Positions 1 to 6,571 of a stretch of 37,021 nucleotides of DNA are shown in pieces. Source of the DNA: a virus; the IMG/VR virus record IMGVR_UViG_3300025910_000021, positions 1-37,021 of that record; one strand, written 5' to 3'. Positions within the stretch are counted from its first letter, which is position 1; the number at the start of each line of letters is the position of its first letter. A model generated the notes under the pieces. The model searched no databases and was not told the DNA's origin. It saw only the letters and a program-made list of their open reading frames with translations. The position numbers and the translations under genes are program-made.

Positions 1-1
1 C

Positions 2-262
2 CTCGCCGAACTGCAAGCGTCACGCGACCAGCAGGAACTGGAGTACGCGCGACTCGAAGAACGCATCAAGCAATTGCAGGATGAGCTGCTCCTCCGCCGC
101 CGCAGTCTCGACATGACGCACGGCCGCATCGCCGAACTGGAGGCGCTCCTAGCAGCAGATCCCCGCCAGGATGGCCACGAATACGCAGCCGAGCAGCAGC
201 ACGACGGCGTAGGCGATAACGAAGAGGGTCAGGAGACGATCGCGCATGGAGGTGTCTCATAG
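2..262 (+). CDS. coiled-coil protein, 3' part (gene crosses the contig junction)
   Basis: The frame is open from the first bases and stops at the TAG at 260-262. The reading is rich in Leu, Glu, Arg and Gln with heptad-like spacing, which suggests a coiled coil of about 50 residues followed by an acidic, Gln/Glu/His-rich tail. The same protein begins at 36839 at the other window end, so the full product would be about 95 residues. It follows the putative tail-fibre gene and may be a small structural or chaperone protein; no family is recognised. The first 34 bases differ at seven positions from the copy at the other end, so the N-terminal residues here come from a variant copy. Confidence 0.7.
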   Translation, partial: LAELQASRDQQELEYARLEERIKQLQDELLLRRRSLDMTHGRIAELEALLAADPRQDGHEYAAEQQHDGVGDNEEGQETIAHGGVS

Positions 263-663
263 TCGCGTATGGACGGTCGCTTATTCTAGCACTCCTCCTC
301 TTCGTCGGCGTGCAGCAGCAGCCCTCCTCTGCCACCGCCACGGTCGTCGTCGTCGTGCGCGGCGCTGGCCCGGCCTCCTTCGTCGCGACCATCCCGCATG
401 GCTGGGATGTGACGCATTCCTTCGCGTCGACCGGGGCGCTGACGGATGACGCCAATCCGATCGGCACACCGCCGACGGTCGTGCGCTGGAGCGGGGTCGT
501 GAGCGACACGGCGCCGGCGCTTGTCTGGATCCAGCTACTGGCGCTGCCGCACGCGAAGGATGGGGTGGTGGTGGTGGGGGATCGGAGCGTGTGGGTCAGG
601 GCGCCCTCTGGAAGCGCGCCGGCGCCCCGAAGGCGGCTGTGGATGCCTCTCCTCCGACGCTAG
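259..663 (+). CDS. secreted protein with C-terminal MPLLRR-type tail; start codon uncertain
   Basis: The frame is open after a stop at 217-219. It encodes a signal-peptide-like stretch (Arg, then SLILALLLFVGV), then a beta-rich domain (VVVVRGAGPASFVATIPHGW) and a basic end RRRLWMPLLRR. From memory, Chloroflexota surface proteins often end in similar short 'LPL' plus Arg tails; I infer a sorting or anchoring signal. No ATG precedes the signal peptide. A good ribosome site (GGAGGT, 248-253) lies 5 bases before an ATA codon at 259, and the first conventional start is GTG at 310, inside the hydrophobic core. A non-AUG start or a lost base near 270-280 is likely. The stop overlaps the stop of the convergent gene at 660 (CTAG). 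Confidence 0.55.
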   Translation: MVAYGRSLILALLLFVGVQQQPSSATATVVVVVRGAGPASFVATIPHGWDVTHSFASTGALTDDANPIGTPPTVVRWSGVVSDTAPALVWIQLLALPHAKDGVVVVGDRSVWVRAPSGSAPAPRRRLWMPLLRR

Positions 664-959
664 CGCAGCATCGCTGCCTTGCGCTGATTGAACTCCGCGA
701 TCGTGGCTCCGACGTTCCCTGAGCAACTCCACGCCGCTACTTCTCCGATCGGATACCCGCGCGCATCGCTCACGACCTCGTGCAGATACGGGGAGGAGGT
801 CTGTCGTGCGAGCTGTTCGGTGCATTCTTGCCGGATGCGTGGTGTTACGACCGTGCTCAGGACCGGGCGCGCGACGGTGGCCGGCAACAGGGCCGGCGGG
901 GCGGGCGCGAAGCTGGACAGCGCAAACCAGAGCAAAATAGTCACGAGCATGTTTCGCAT
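660..959 (-). CDS. small exported protein, last gene of the early operon
   Basis: 99 residues starting MRNMLVTILLWFALSS, a signal peptide or N-terminal anchor, followed by Pro/Ala and then a mature part with Cys residues (RIRQECTEQLARQ, EVAAWSCSGNVG) that could form a disulphide outside the cytoplasm. The ATG at 959 has AGAGGA five bases upstream and lies 8 bases after the stop of the preceding gene. It is the last gene of the leftward operon and ends stop-to-stop against the rightward gene at 259-663. Function unknown; an envelope or superinfection-exclusion role is only a guess from its location and signal. Confidence 0.65.
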   Translation of the reverse strand: MRNMLVTILLWFALSSFAPAPPALLPATVARPVLSTVVTPRIRQECTEQLARQTSSPYLHEVVSDARGYPIGEVAAWSCSGNVGATIAEFNQRKAAMLR

Positions 960-967
960 ATGTTCCT

Positions 968-1657
968 CTACTTGTAGCTCATCGGCGTCGGCGTCGTCAC
1001 GGTCACGACGCTCGCGCCGGATCGGGCGATCCATTCGGCGCGGGCGGCCACCTCCAGATTGTCGAGCGTATCATACCCGCATTTCTCGATCATATCACCG
1101 GCCGTGCCCACCCGCGCGCACACCGTCGGCGCTGGCGCAATCTCTGGCGCGGCGACTGGCGACGGGGCTACCGTCGGACGCGGCCTGAGATCCGGCAGCC
1201 CAGCAGTCACCAGGCCTGACACGTCGCCCGCATGCAGCCACACGAGGCCAGAGCCTAAGACGTCAAACTGGGTCCAGTCGTCGCCGTAGCGCCCGGTCGC
1301 GGTCATCTCCCTGCTGCTCTCGATCGCCCCGAGCACGAGCCCGCCCGGCGCCGCGAAGGCCACGAGGAGCCGCGCTACTGGCGTGGGCTGTGGAATGAGC
1401 GTGATGCGTGCCGTCGCAATTGCTGTAGCCCCTCCCAGCGGCCTTGCTGCCGGTGTTTCAACAGAACGCCCGAGCGAAAAGAGCGCAATGCCGATGAAAA
1501 GCAGACCGGCGACCGCGAAGGCGATCAGTCGGGCGCGCGGGGGTGCGGCCGCGTGCCGTGTAGGCGCTTCGTCGGGTGGCGTCGGGAGCAGGGTGGCGAT
1601 CGGGCGAACGAAGCCGGCTTCGTCGTAGTCAGCAGCGGTAAATTGCAGTGATGACAT
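968..1657 (-). CDS. single-pass membrane protein with SH3b-like domain
   Basis: 229 residues. A cytoplasmic N-terminus of about 43 residues is followed by a transmembrane helix (about 44-62), a bacterial SH3-like segment (around VARLLVAFAAPGGLVLG through TGRYGDDWTQFDV to GLVWLHAGDV), a Pro-rich linker and a C-terminal part with two Cys. SH3b domains usually bind cell-wall or other extracytoplasmic ligands. The ATG at 1657 overlaps the TAA of the upstream gene (TAATG), so the two are translationally coupled. A longer frame exists upstream but runs inside the neighbour. A role in altering the host envelope is inference. Confidence 0.7.
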   Translation of the reverse strand: MSSLQFTAADYDEAGFVRPIATLLPTPPDEAPTRHAAAPPRARLIAFAVAGLLFIGIALFSLGRSVETPAARPLGGATAIATARITLIPQPTPVARLLVAFAAPGGLVLGAIESSREMTATGRYGDDWTQFDVLGSGLVWLHAGDVSGLVTAGLPDLRPRPTVAPSPVAAPEIAPAPTVCARVGTAGDMIEKCGYDTLDNLEVAARAEWIARSGASVVTVTTPTPMSYK

Positions 1658-2727
1658 TACGCGCTCTCGCTTTCTGTCAAGCACCACCGGCCGAGTCGCG
1701 CTTCTTTGGCGATGCCACTCCGTAGCCATGTATCGCGCATCTCTTTTGCCGCCGTCTCGCCGATGTTTAGCGCATCGGCGAGGGCTCGGATCGTCCAGGG
1801 GGTGCGGCCAAAATGGTCACGTGCCGCGGTCACGTATCCGTCGTTGCCCGTCGTTGCCCGTCGTTGCCCGTCGTCAGGTGCGATCTGCTGAATGGACGGC
1901 TCTGGTCGTGTATCCACGTGCGCGGACTGCCTTTCGAGCGGCGCAATGTCCGGCACCACGTCGATCGCTTTCGCCACACGCTCCAGCTCATCGGCGATCT
2001 CATCGTCGCCCATGATGCTGCGCTCCAGGTCGGCGGAGAGTCCTAACGTCCGCACGACCGAGCGCATGCTATCAGCCGAGCCCATCAGCAGCCCGCGCAC
2101 CGTGCCGAACACCTCTTCCTGTTCCCTTGGCAGCAGATTCGCCCAGCCGAGCGCCGCGAGCGTTTCGGCACGGATGAGACTGGCCTTAATGATCGCCAGT
2201 TCGGAGCGCTGCTGCATTTCGAGCTTTCGGACCGCGTGCGCCTGCTCAACTGCGGCCATCCACATCTCAGGAGTCGTGGCCGTCCACGCTAATGCGGGGA
2301 TGAGCACGAAGCCGATCAGGCAGGCAATCGCCAGGTTCGTGGCCTCGCCCGTATCGGTCACGTTCGGCTGCGACATCCACCAGGAGAAGATCAGGTGCCA
2401 GCCGTGCCAGGTCAGGAAGACAGTCGCGACCAGCATGGCGACGAAGCCCCATGTGCGGGTCTGCGTGCGTTGCAGCATCATGCCGGCGGGGGTTGAGGGC
2501 GCCATTGCCGACCAGAGCAGCGGCGTCACGAGGCTGTAGATCAGGCCCATCACGATCGCGACGATGCTCTGCATGCTGAGGAGCGAGGCGGGATTGAGCC
2601 AGGCCCAGTGAAGTGTTATCCAAAAGAGGAGCGAGGCGCCCATGCAGACCAGGGCGATCCAATCGAAGACGCTGCGCGCGACGGTGGCGCGCTTGAATTG
2701 GCGTGTGTAGCGGTCAAACTGTCGCAT
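1657..2727 (-). CDS. four-TM membrane protein with C-terminal winged-helix-like domain
   Basis: 356 residues. Four hydrophobic segments lie at about 20-43, 50-74, 93-117 and 129-151, with a helical charged middle (155-260) and a C-terminal region (about 297-350, containing WTIRALADALNIGETAAKEM and then RLGRWCLTE) that reads as a winged helix-turn-helix. The ATG at 2727 follows GGGAG by 8 bases; an earlier in-frame Met has no such site. The linker before the HTH is encoded by a 10-bp tandem repeat (1841-1874), so a change in copy number would cut the DNA-binding part off. A membrane-tethered regulator or a tether of phage DNA to the membrane are both possible; no family was named with certainty. 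Confidence 0.75.
   Translation of the reverse strand: MRQFDRYTRQFKRATVARSVFDWIALVCMGASLLFWITLHWAWLNPASLLSMQSIVAIVMGLIYSLVTPLLWSAMAPSTPAGMMLQRTQTRTWGFVAMLVATVFLTWHGWHLIFSWWMSQPNVTDTGEATNLAIACLIGFVLIPALAWTATTPEMWMAAVEQAHAVRKLEMQQRSELAIIKASLIRAETLAALGWANLLPREQEEVFGTVRGLLMGSADSMRSVVRTLGLSADLERSIMGDDEIADELERVAKAIDVVPDIAPLERQSAHVDTRPEPSIQQIAPDDGQRRATTGNDGYVTAARDHFGRTPWTIRALADALNIGETAAKEMRDTWLRSGIAKEARLGRWCLTESESA
1841..1874. repeat. 10-bp tandem repeat, 3.4 copies, inside a coding region
   Basis: TCGTTGCCCG is repeated perfectly at 1841-1850, 1851-1860 and 1861-1870, followed by TCGT. It encodes the linker just before the winged-helix domain of the membrane protein at 1657-2727. Because 10 is not a multiple of 3, gain or loss of one unit changes the reading frame. 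Confidence 0.95.
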
Positions 2728-2744
2728 GGATGTTCTCCCTTCCT

Positions 2745-2766
2745 GGCATGCTATGCTTAGCATGCC
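2745..2766. promoter_or_regulatory. palindrome in the leader of the membrane/HTH gene
   Basis: GGCATGCT and AGCATGCC form perfect 8-bp arms around a 6-base spacer, just upstream of the ribosome site of the gene starting at 2727. It could be an operator or an mRNA hairpin. The interval 2728-2832 otherwise holds no gene. Confidence 0.55.
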
Positions 2767-2832
2767 CTGAACCTACTATCGGGGCAATGGCAGGCGGTGC
2801 TTGAGGGAGCGCCGCTTGCCGCTGGTGTGTCC

Positions 2833-3078
2833 CTAAAACCAGATCCATTCCACGCGGCACCAGTTCAAAGCCCCCGGATTCATCAGGTAGCGGGCATACT
2901 CTTGCGCCGCGACCAGGTGTGCGTTGAACAGCGCCGTGCCCTGTGGTGAATTGGTGTGGCCATCTTTGTCGTACCACTCGCTGCCGGTCAATACCCAGCG
3001 GCGGGTGTACTCTTGCATCGGCTGGCCGGGGATGATGCCGGCGGTGACTTCCCACGCGGCTCTGGCGCTCTCAGGCAT
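2833..3078 (-). CDS. hypothetical protein, 81 aa
   Basis: Starts MPESARAAW at 3078, overlapping the end of the upstream gene by 8 bases; the longer frame upstream lies inside that gene. The product has no TM segment and is rich in aromatic residues, ending LNWCRVEWIWF. Short phage proteins ending in a similar 'NW..(L/V)EWIW' tail occur in other genomes as far as I remember, but I know no function. It is part of the early operon, followed by the 105-base gap with the palindrome. Confidence 0.65.
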   Translation of the reverse strand: MPESARAAWEVTAGIIPGQPMQEYTRRWVLTGSEWYDKDGHTNSPQGTALFNAHLVAAQEYARYLMNPGALNWCRVEWIWF

Positions 3079-3337
3079 TGGGCGCTCCTTCCTGCTTCGC
3101 GGGACATTTCTGATTGTCGCACCATGTCCAGCCGCCATCCCCGCCGCACTGCGCACATGGCTCCGTGTCGCCCGGGTCGAACCACATGGGATCGTCCTCG
3201 TAGGCGTCGTATTCGCCCTCACCGCCGCATTGGTCGCAGTCGATCCACTCCAGGTCGTAGCCGCAGTGGGGACAGAGCGCGGGCGTGGGCTCCGCTTCGT
3301 CGTATTCCATCAGATCGGGGCCGATACGGTAGCTCAT
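3071..3337 (-). CDS. DnaJ-type zinc-finger protein, 88 aa
   Basis: Contains Cys pairs CPHCGYDL, CDQCGGEG, CAQCGGDG and CDNQKC. The two CxxCxGxG units match the zinc-binding repeats of the DnaJ central domain, so a small zinc-binding protein is well supported; the partner is unknown. The ATG at 3337 overlaps the TGA (3336-3334) of a leftover exonuclease 3' end, showing that this gene was once coupled by ATGA overlap to the exonuclease gene now separated from it by the homing endonuclease. Confidence 0.75.
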   Translation of the reverse strand: MSYRIGPDLMEYDEAEPTPALCPHCGYDLEWIDCDQCGGEGEYDAYEDDPMWFDPGDTEPCAQCGGDGGWTWCDNQKCPAKQEGAPNA

Positions 3338-3446
3338 ACGCTTTGTTCCTTTGCTTCGACGCCAGCCATCTTCCGAATAACTTGTAAGCAAGCAACAGCA
3401 TCCCCGAGCGCCGTATGGTCACCGCCCGGCAGGCGCTGCCAGCGAC
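3334..3446 (-). pseudogene. orphan 3' end of a DEDDh exonuclease gene
   Basis: Read on the minus strand just beyond the homing-endonuclease stop, the frame gives GRWQRLPGGDHTALGD, then about 11 residues, then VIRKMAGVEAKEQSV and a TGA. The intact exonuclease upstream ends FQKLPGGDHSALGD, spacer, VIRRMAG. The fragment is thus a diverged second copy of the ExoIII-motif region (H-x4-D), with no start of its own. Its TGA overlaps the ATG of the zinc-finger gene. It is most simply the original gene end, displaced when the endonuclease cassette entered with a replacement 3' end. Confidence 0.8.
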
Positions 3447-4232
3447 CTATAGTCCCCATTCCTTTTTCCATCGGTACACCGTCCTGATGCTTAACCCTGT
3501 CATTTCGACTACATCATCAGGATGTATTCCCTGACTCAGTAGATCGAACATACGTTGATATGCGGGATTATTATGCCGCTGTTGTTCGTTGTAGGCTCGC
3601 TGCGCGGCGCGGCGATTGGCTTCCCACTCAGCAGTACGATGAGAGGCGATCTCGCTTATTTTAGTCCTGGTTGCTTCTGAGCGCCTGCTGCCGGTAGTGG
3701 CTTCGATACCTTTCTGTCGGATCTCAGGAGTGATCCGACCTTTCGATGATTCTCTCAGTTTCGCACGGGTCTCATCAGAGGCGCTCTGTCCGATCTTTCG
3801 TTGCCGTATCTTTTCGCGTGTCTCTTCGCTTAGTACACGCCCGATATTCGCGAGTCGCTTTTTCATGCGCGAAAGCGGTGAATGTATACGATTGCGATTC
3901 GCTTCGGCCACAGCATGCCGTGCATGTTCGCTGACGATTAGTCCGCTTGTGCCGTCCCCTCCATCGGTAAGGTTTACAAGATTTTCGCGGCCATAGTGCC
4001 GAATAAGCGCGATCTCATAATCAAGCGCCGCTTGTTCATCTGATGTGCGATAGACGATCACTTTTTGTACTTCACCGCCATTTCGCCATATCTTGCGAAT
4101 AACATTGCACTTACGGCAACTACAGCCGCGTTGTGCCTCCCACTCATGCTGGCGAATGCGCTTACCGCTCCCTTTGCCGACGTAAAATACCGATTCGTCG
4201 GGCCGCGCCAGTGTGTAAACGTAGAACTCCAT
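3447..4232 (-). CDS. GIY-YIG homing endonuclease with NUMOD3-like repeats
   Basis: 261 residues. The GIY-YIG nuclease fold is visible as FYVYTL (3-8), VFYVGKG (15-21), a conserved Arg near 25, Glu near 73 and Asn near 88 (VNLTDGGDG). Residues 36-42 add CSCRKC. The middle holds several NUMOD3-like DNA-contact units (S..SRMKKRLANIGR, SEETREKIRQRKIGQ, SDETRAKLRESSKGR). The end has a resolvase-like HTH (DVVEMTGLSIRTVYRWKKEW). The family makes site-specific breaks that drive copying of its own gene. The ATG at 4232 has AGAGGAG 5 bases upstream and its own promoter. It sits inside an exonuclease gene whose 3' end was regenerated. Confidence 0.93.
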   Translation of the reverse strand: MEFYVYTLARPDESVFYVGKGSGKRIRQHEWEAQRGCSCRKCNVIRKIWRNGGEVQKVIVYRTSDEQAALDYEIALIRHYGRENLVNLTDGGDGTSGLIVSEHARHAVAEANRNRIHSPLSRMKKRLANIGRVLSEETREKIRQRKIGQSASDETRAKLRESSKGRITPEIRQKGIEATTGSRRSEATRTKISEIASHRTAEWEANRRAAQRAYNEQQRHNNPAYQRMFDLLSQGIHPDDVVEMTGLSIRTVYRWKKEWGL

Positions 4233-4257
4233 AGTGCGCTCCTCTGTGTTTCTGCCA

Positions 4258-4329
4258 CGCCACCATTATACCACCATAATGACGCCACTGCAATTGACCT
4301 AGTGGCGAAATGGCGGTACAATAGTGGCG
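4258..4329. promoter_or_regulatory. back-to-back promoters with six mirror-arranged operator motifs
   Basis: Rightward promoter: TTGACC (4294-4299), 17 bases, TACAAT (4317-4322). Leftward promoter: TTGCAG (4293-4288), 17 bases, TATAAT (4270-4265). The -35 boxes abut. Six copies of a CGCCAC(C/T)-like motif lie at 4258, 4269, 4283 (one orientation) and 4301, 4310, 4323 (the other), almost symmetric about the -35 junction. This is what an array bound by a ribbon-helix-helix repressor would look like, and such a repressor is encoded by the rightward gene. Confidence 0.8.
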
Positions 4330-4348
4330 TAGTAGCAAGGAGCTTCCT

Positions 4349-4513
4349 ATGGACGATGAGAAAAAGCTGACACTCCGACTTCCAAAAGACCTGCACGATC
4401 GACTGATTCGAGCGGCGAATGAGGACACGCGATCGCTGAATGGTGAAGTTATTGCGTTGCTTCGTGCGGCGCTTGCTCAGCGGGATCGACAATCCCCGCC
4501 ATCCTCCGAATAA
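4349..4513 (+). CDS. Arc-type ribbon-helix-helix DNA-binding protein, 54 aa
   Basis: ATG at 4349 with AAGGAG six bases upstream. The sequence begins with a short strand KLTLRLP followed by two helices (DLHDRLIRAANEDTR and LNGEVIALLRAALAQ), the classic Arc/MetJ ribbon-helix-helix pattern. The gene is transcribed away from the homing endonuclease from a near-consensus promoter studded with repeated motifs, so it probably represses itself and the endonuclease. Its last 65 bases overlap, antisense, the final codons of the exonuclease gene, which supplies that enzyme's last 21 or so codons. Family assignment is firm; the regulatory role is inference. Confidence 0.88.
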   Translation: MDDEKKLTLRLPKDLHDRLIRAANEDTRSLNGEVIALLRAALAQRDRQSPPSSE

Positions 4514-5072
4514 CCGCAAGTGTTGCGCGACAGTCTCCCAATGCAGAATGATCGCCGCCCGGTAATTTTTGGAATCTATAATTCCCGTGATATGAAGAGT
4601 AATCTCCCACCCATTGCGCGTACCATTCCATTGCGCATGTTGTCTTCATCTGGCGTATCTCCTGTTCAGCCGGGCTATAGCGGTCCCACCATGTTTTGAT
4701 GTCGGTGAGGTACGGGCCGCCCGCGCTGGCGCGGCTACTGATCAGCATGCTGACGTCGTAACTCGCGTTATAGATCACGATCTCGCGACCGGCGCATAGG
4801 TCGGCGATCTTCGGCCAAACGTGATCGAAGGTCGGCGCGTCTTTGACCATTTCGTCACTTATGTGATGAATGCTGCGCGCGGCTGGCGGGATCGGCTTCG
4901 ACGGCTTGACGAGCGTGTCGAGCAGCACGGCGCCAGTAAGATCGATAATAGCGATAGAACAAATTTCATCGGTCGTATCTAAGCCAGTGGTTTCTGTGTC
5001 CAGCACCACGGCTGTGCCTTCGTTCAGCAGCTGCCGTGCCCAGCCGGCCGCGGCCTTGCGATCGTCGTTCAT
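4449..5072 (-). CDS. DEDDh-family 3'-5' exonuclease (DNA polymerase III epsilon-like)
   Basis: 207 residues. ExoI is VVLDTETTGLD (Asp25, Glu27), ExoII is YNASYDVSML (Asp106) and ExoIII is HSALGDC (His175, Asp180), so all catalytic residues are present. The family removes nucleotides from 3' ends of DNA or RNA; in phages it may proofread, process ends or degrade host nucleic acid. The ATG at 5072 overlaps the upstream TGA (ATGA). The C-terminal tail after VIRRMAG is encoded by DNA antisense to the ribbon-helix-helix gene, and a diverged copy of the true tail lies at 3334-3446, so the present 3' end probably arrived with the homing cassette. Confidence 0.92.
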   Translation of the reverse strand: MNDDRKAAAGWARQLLNEGTAVVLDTETTGLDTTDEICSIAIIDLTGAVLLDTLVKPSKPIPPAARSIHHISDEMVKDAPTFDHVWPKIADLCAGREIVIYNASYDVSMLISSRASAGGPYLTDIKTWWDRYSPAEQEIRQMKTTCAMEWYAQWVGDYSSYHGNYRFQKLPGGDHSALGDCRATLAVIRRMAGIVDPAEQAPHEATQ

Positions 5073-5401
5073 GCTTCCCTCTTTTCTTCCAAGAGCGCGA
5101 GCGCGTCCGCGTACCCGCCGGTCCAGCGCGGATCGGCGGCGACGATGCGGGCCATTCTGCGCCGCTCGAACATCAGTTGCCCTTTGCCATAGCGGCTGGC
5201 GTCCTCAACCGAGCTGTTCAGAAAGTCGTTCCACGCCGTGAACAGATCCATGCGCTTCTGATACCAATCGGCGCGTTGTCGTTCGAGCTCGCCATCAATG
5301 TCTGACGCGAGTATCATCAGCTCGTGCGAAATATGCTGACCGTCCGAGAGCAACCGAGCCGCGTCTGCTAAACGCGCCAGCCGTTCGTTGAAATTGCTCA
5401 T
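5069..5401 (-). CDS. hypothetical protein, 110 aa
   Basis: Begins MSNFNERLARL at 5401, overlapping the preceding TGA by ATGA, and ends overlapping the exonuclease start. Mostly helical and charged, with many Arg, Glu and Trp (ERQRADWYQKRMDLFTAW). No TM segment, Cys motif or known domain seen. Its place between two coupled early genes supports reality but not function. Confidence 0.7.
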   Translation of the reverse strand: MSNFNERLARLADAARLLSDGQHISHELMILASDIDGELERQRADWYQKRMDLFTAWNDFLNSSVEDASRYGKGQLMFERRRMARIVAADPRWTGGYADALALLEEKREA

Positions 5402-5877
5402 CCTTCCCTCGCTTGTCGGCACGCCTGGTCGTAGGCCGCAAGGACGCAGCCGGTCCCGTGAAACGTATCACCGTTCAGGGTGTGCCCGAATCCGCAGGCC
5501 GGGCAAATCCCCGATACCCAGCGTGTACGGTCGCTGAAACGCGCAACCACCGCCCGCGCGGCCTCCAGCTCAGAGAGCAGCGCATCGGCCTGGCTCTGGC
5601 ACGCATTCACCGCCGCGCGTGCGTTCTTGCCGTACACGCGAAAGATGCCGTAGAACGTCGGCAGCGTCTGTGCCAGATTCGAGGACGGCGCGTAGCTCTC
5701 CACGAACGCCGCGACTGCCTCACACGCTTCGATCAGGGCGGCCATGCGGGCGTGCTCCAGGTCGCCGGCGCGCATCACGTCGGCGAGGCGGGCTTCGCAC
5801 TCATGGAGCGACACAAGCGTGTCCTGCGCCTGGATTCTCCAGTAGTCACGCTCCGCCATTGAAACTTCTTCGCTCAT
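5398..5877 (-). CDS. hypothetical helical protein with C-terminal Cys/His motif, 159 aa
   Basis: Start MSEEVSMAERDYW at 5877, coupled by ATGA to the upstream gene. The N-terminal two thirds are helical (ECEARLADVMRAGDLEH and ACQSQADALLSELEAARAVV). The C-terminus has CPACGFGHTL followed by HGTGCVLAAYDQAC, a possible zinc site. Proteins of this shape are frequent in phage early operons; function unknown. Confidence 0.7.
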   Translation of the reverse strand: MSEEVSMAERDYWRIQAQDTLVSLHECEARLADVMRAGDLEHARMAALIEACEAVAAFVESYAPSSNLAQTLPTFYGIFRVYGKNARAAVNACQSQADALLSELEAARAVVARFSDRTRWVSGICPACGFGHTLNGDTFHGTGCVLAAYDQACRQAREG

Positions 5878-6305
5878 CGCAGCCCCCACTCTACCGGCAT
5901 CTCCCACCAGTGAAAACAATTCGGATGTGGCGTCACGTAATCCGACCGGCGCGGCTTGATCATCGCCATGTCCAGGTCGGGGCCGGCGATTGCCTCAACC
6001 ACGGCAACCATCTCATCCCAGCTCGGATAGCGGTCGTCGCGACTGATCGAGATGTGCAGGAAGCGCGACTTGCTTTTGATGTGCAGGTGCGGCAGCGGGT
6101 CAAGCGACGCCGCGACCGCCAGCCCATCCGCGCTGTGCCACGCCGACAGGACCAGAGTCGCGCCGCCCCCCACGTCTTGCGGCGCACTCCGCCCGCGATA
6201 GAGCAGCACCCACCGATCACCCACGGTCAGATCGCATGCCGGCAATGTGACCTCACCTTTTCTGTTCACGCCCGGCCGGTAGGGCTGTACAGCGCGTCCT
6301 TTCAA
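5874..6305 (-). CDS. DUF7694-like protein, TTG start, 143 aa
   Basis: The C-terminal half contains LHISISRDDRYPSWDEM, then DMAM, then HPNCFHWWEMP, which matches the pattern I remember for the phage family DUF7694 (a serine-histidine-rich start, 'P.WDE', and a final 'NCFHLWE'). Function of the family is unknown. The likely start is TTG at 6305, overlapping the previous stop as TTGA; the open frame upstream of it is inside the neighbouring gene and has no ribosome site. Confidence 0.75.
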   Translation of the reverse strand: MKGRAVQPYRPGVNRKGEVTLPACDLTVGDRWVLLYRGRSAPQDVGGGATLVLSAWHSADGLAVAASLDPLPHLHIKSKSRFLHISISRDDRYPSWDEMVAVVEAIAGPDLDMAMIKPRRSDYVTPHPNCFHWWEMPVEWGLR

Positions 6306-6571
6306 CTCGTTCCCTCCATCGCTTTCCACTCTGCCGTGAGCTTCGCCAGCTTGGCCTGCCAGCGCGCCAGCCGGGTCGGATCGCGGTCGTCGGGCCAAGT
6401 CGCGTAGATCCTGACGCGCCGTTCGGCATCACGGACTTTCACCGCGTGGTAGTACCGCTTCGACTGGAGCTGATACGCGCGCATCAGCTCGGCAAGCTGC
6501 TCTTCGCTCAGGTACTTGGTAATCTCTGCAAGGAGCCACTTCTGTGGATTCTCCACGCCGATCGTGCTCAT
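6302..6571 (-). CDS. hypothetical protein, 89 aa
   Basis: Starts at 6571 (MSTIGVENPQKW) with ATGA coupling to the gene upstream and TTGA coupling to the gene downstream. Helical and basic (LSEEQLAELMRAYQLQSKRYY and RLARWQAKLAKLTAEWKAM); could bind DNA or act as an adaptor, but there is no recognised domain. Confidence 0.7.
   Translation of the reverse strand: MSTIGVENPQKWLLAEITKYLSEEQLAELMRAYQLQSKRYYHAVKVRDAERRVRIYATWPDDRDPTRLARWQAKLAKLTAEWKAMEGTS

Noticed and set aside
149-247. Minus-strand 32-residue hydrophobic peptide (MRDRLLTLFVIAYAVVLLLG and on)
   Set aside because: It lies wholly antisense to the coiled-coil gene and has no good ribosome site; it reads like the mirror of an acidic tail. 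Possible but not supported.
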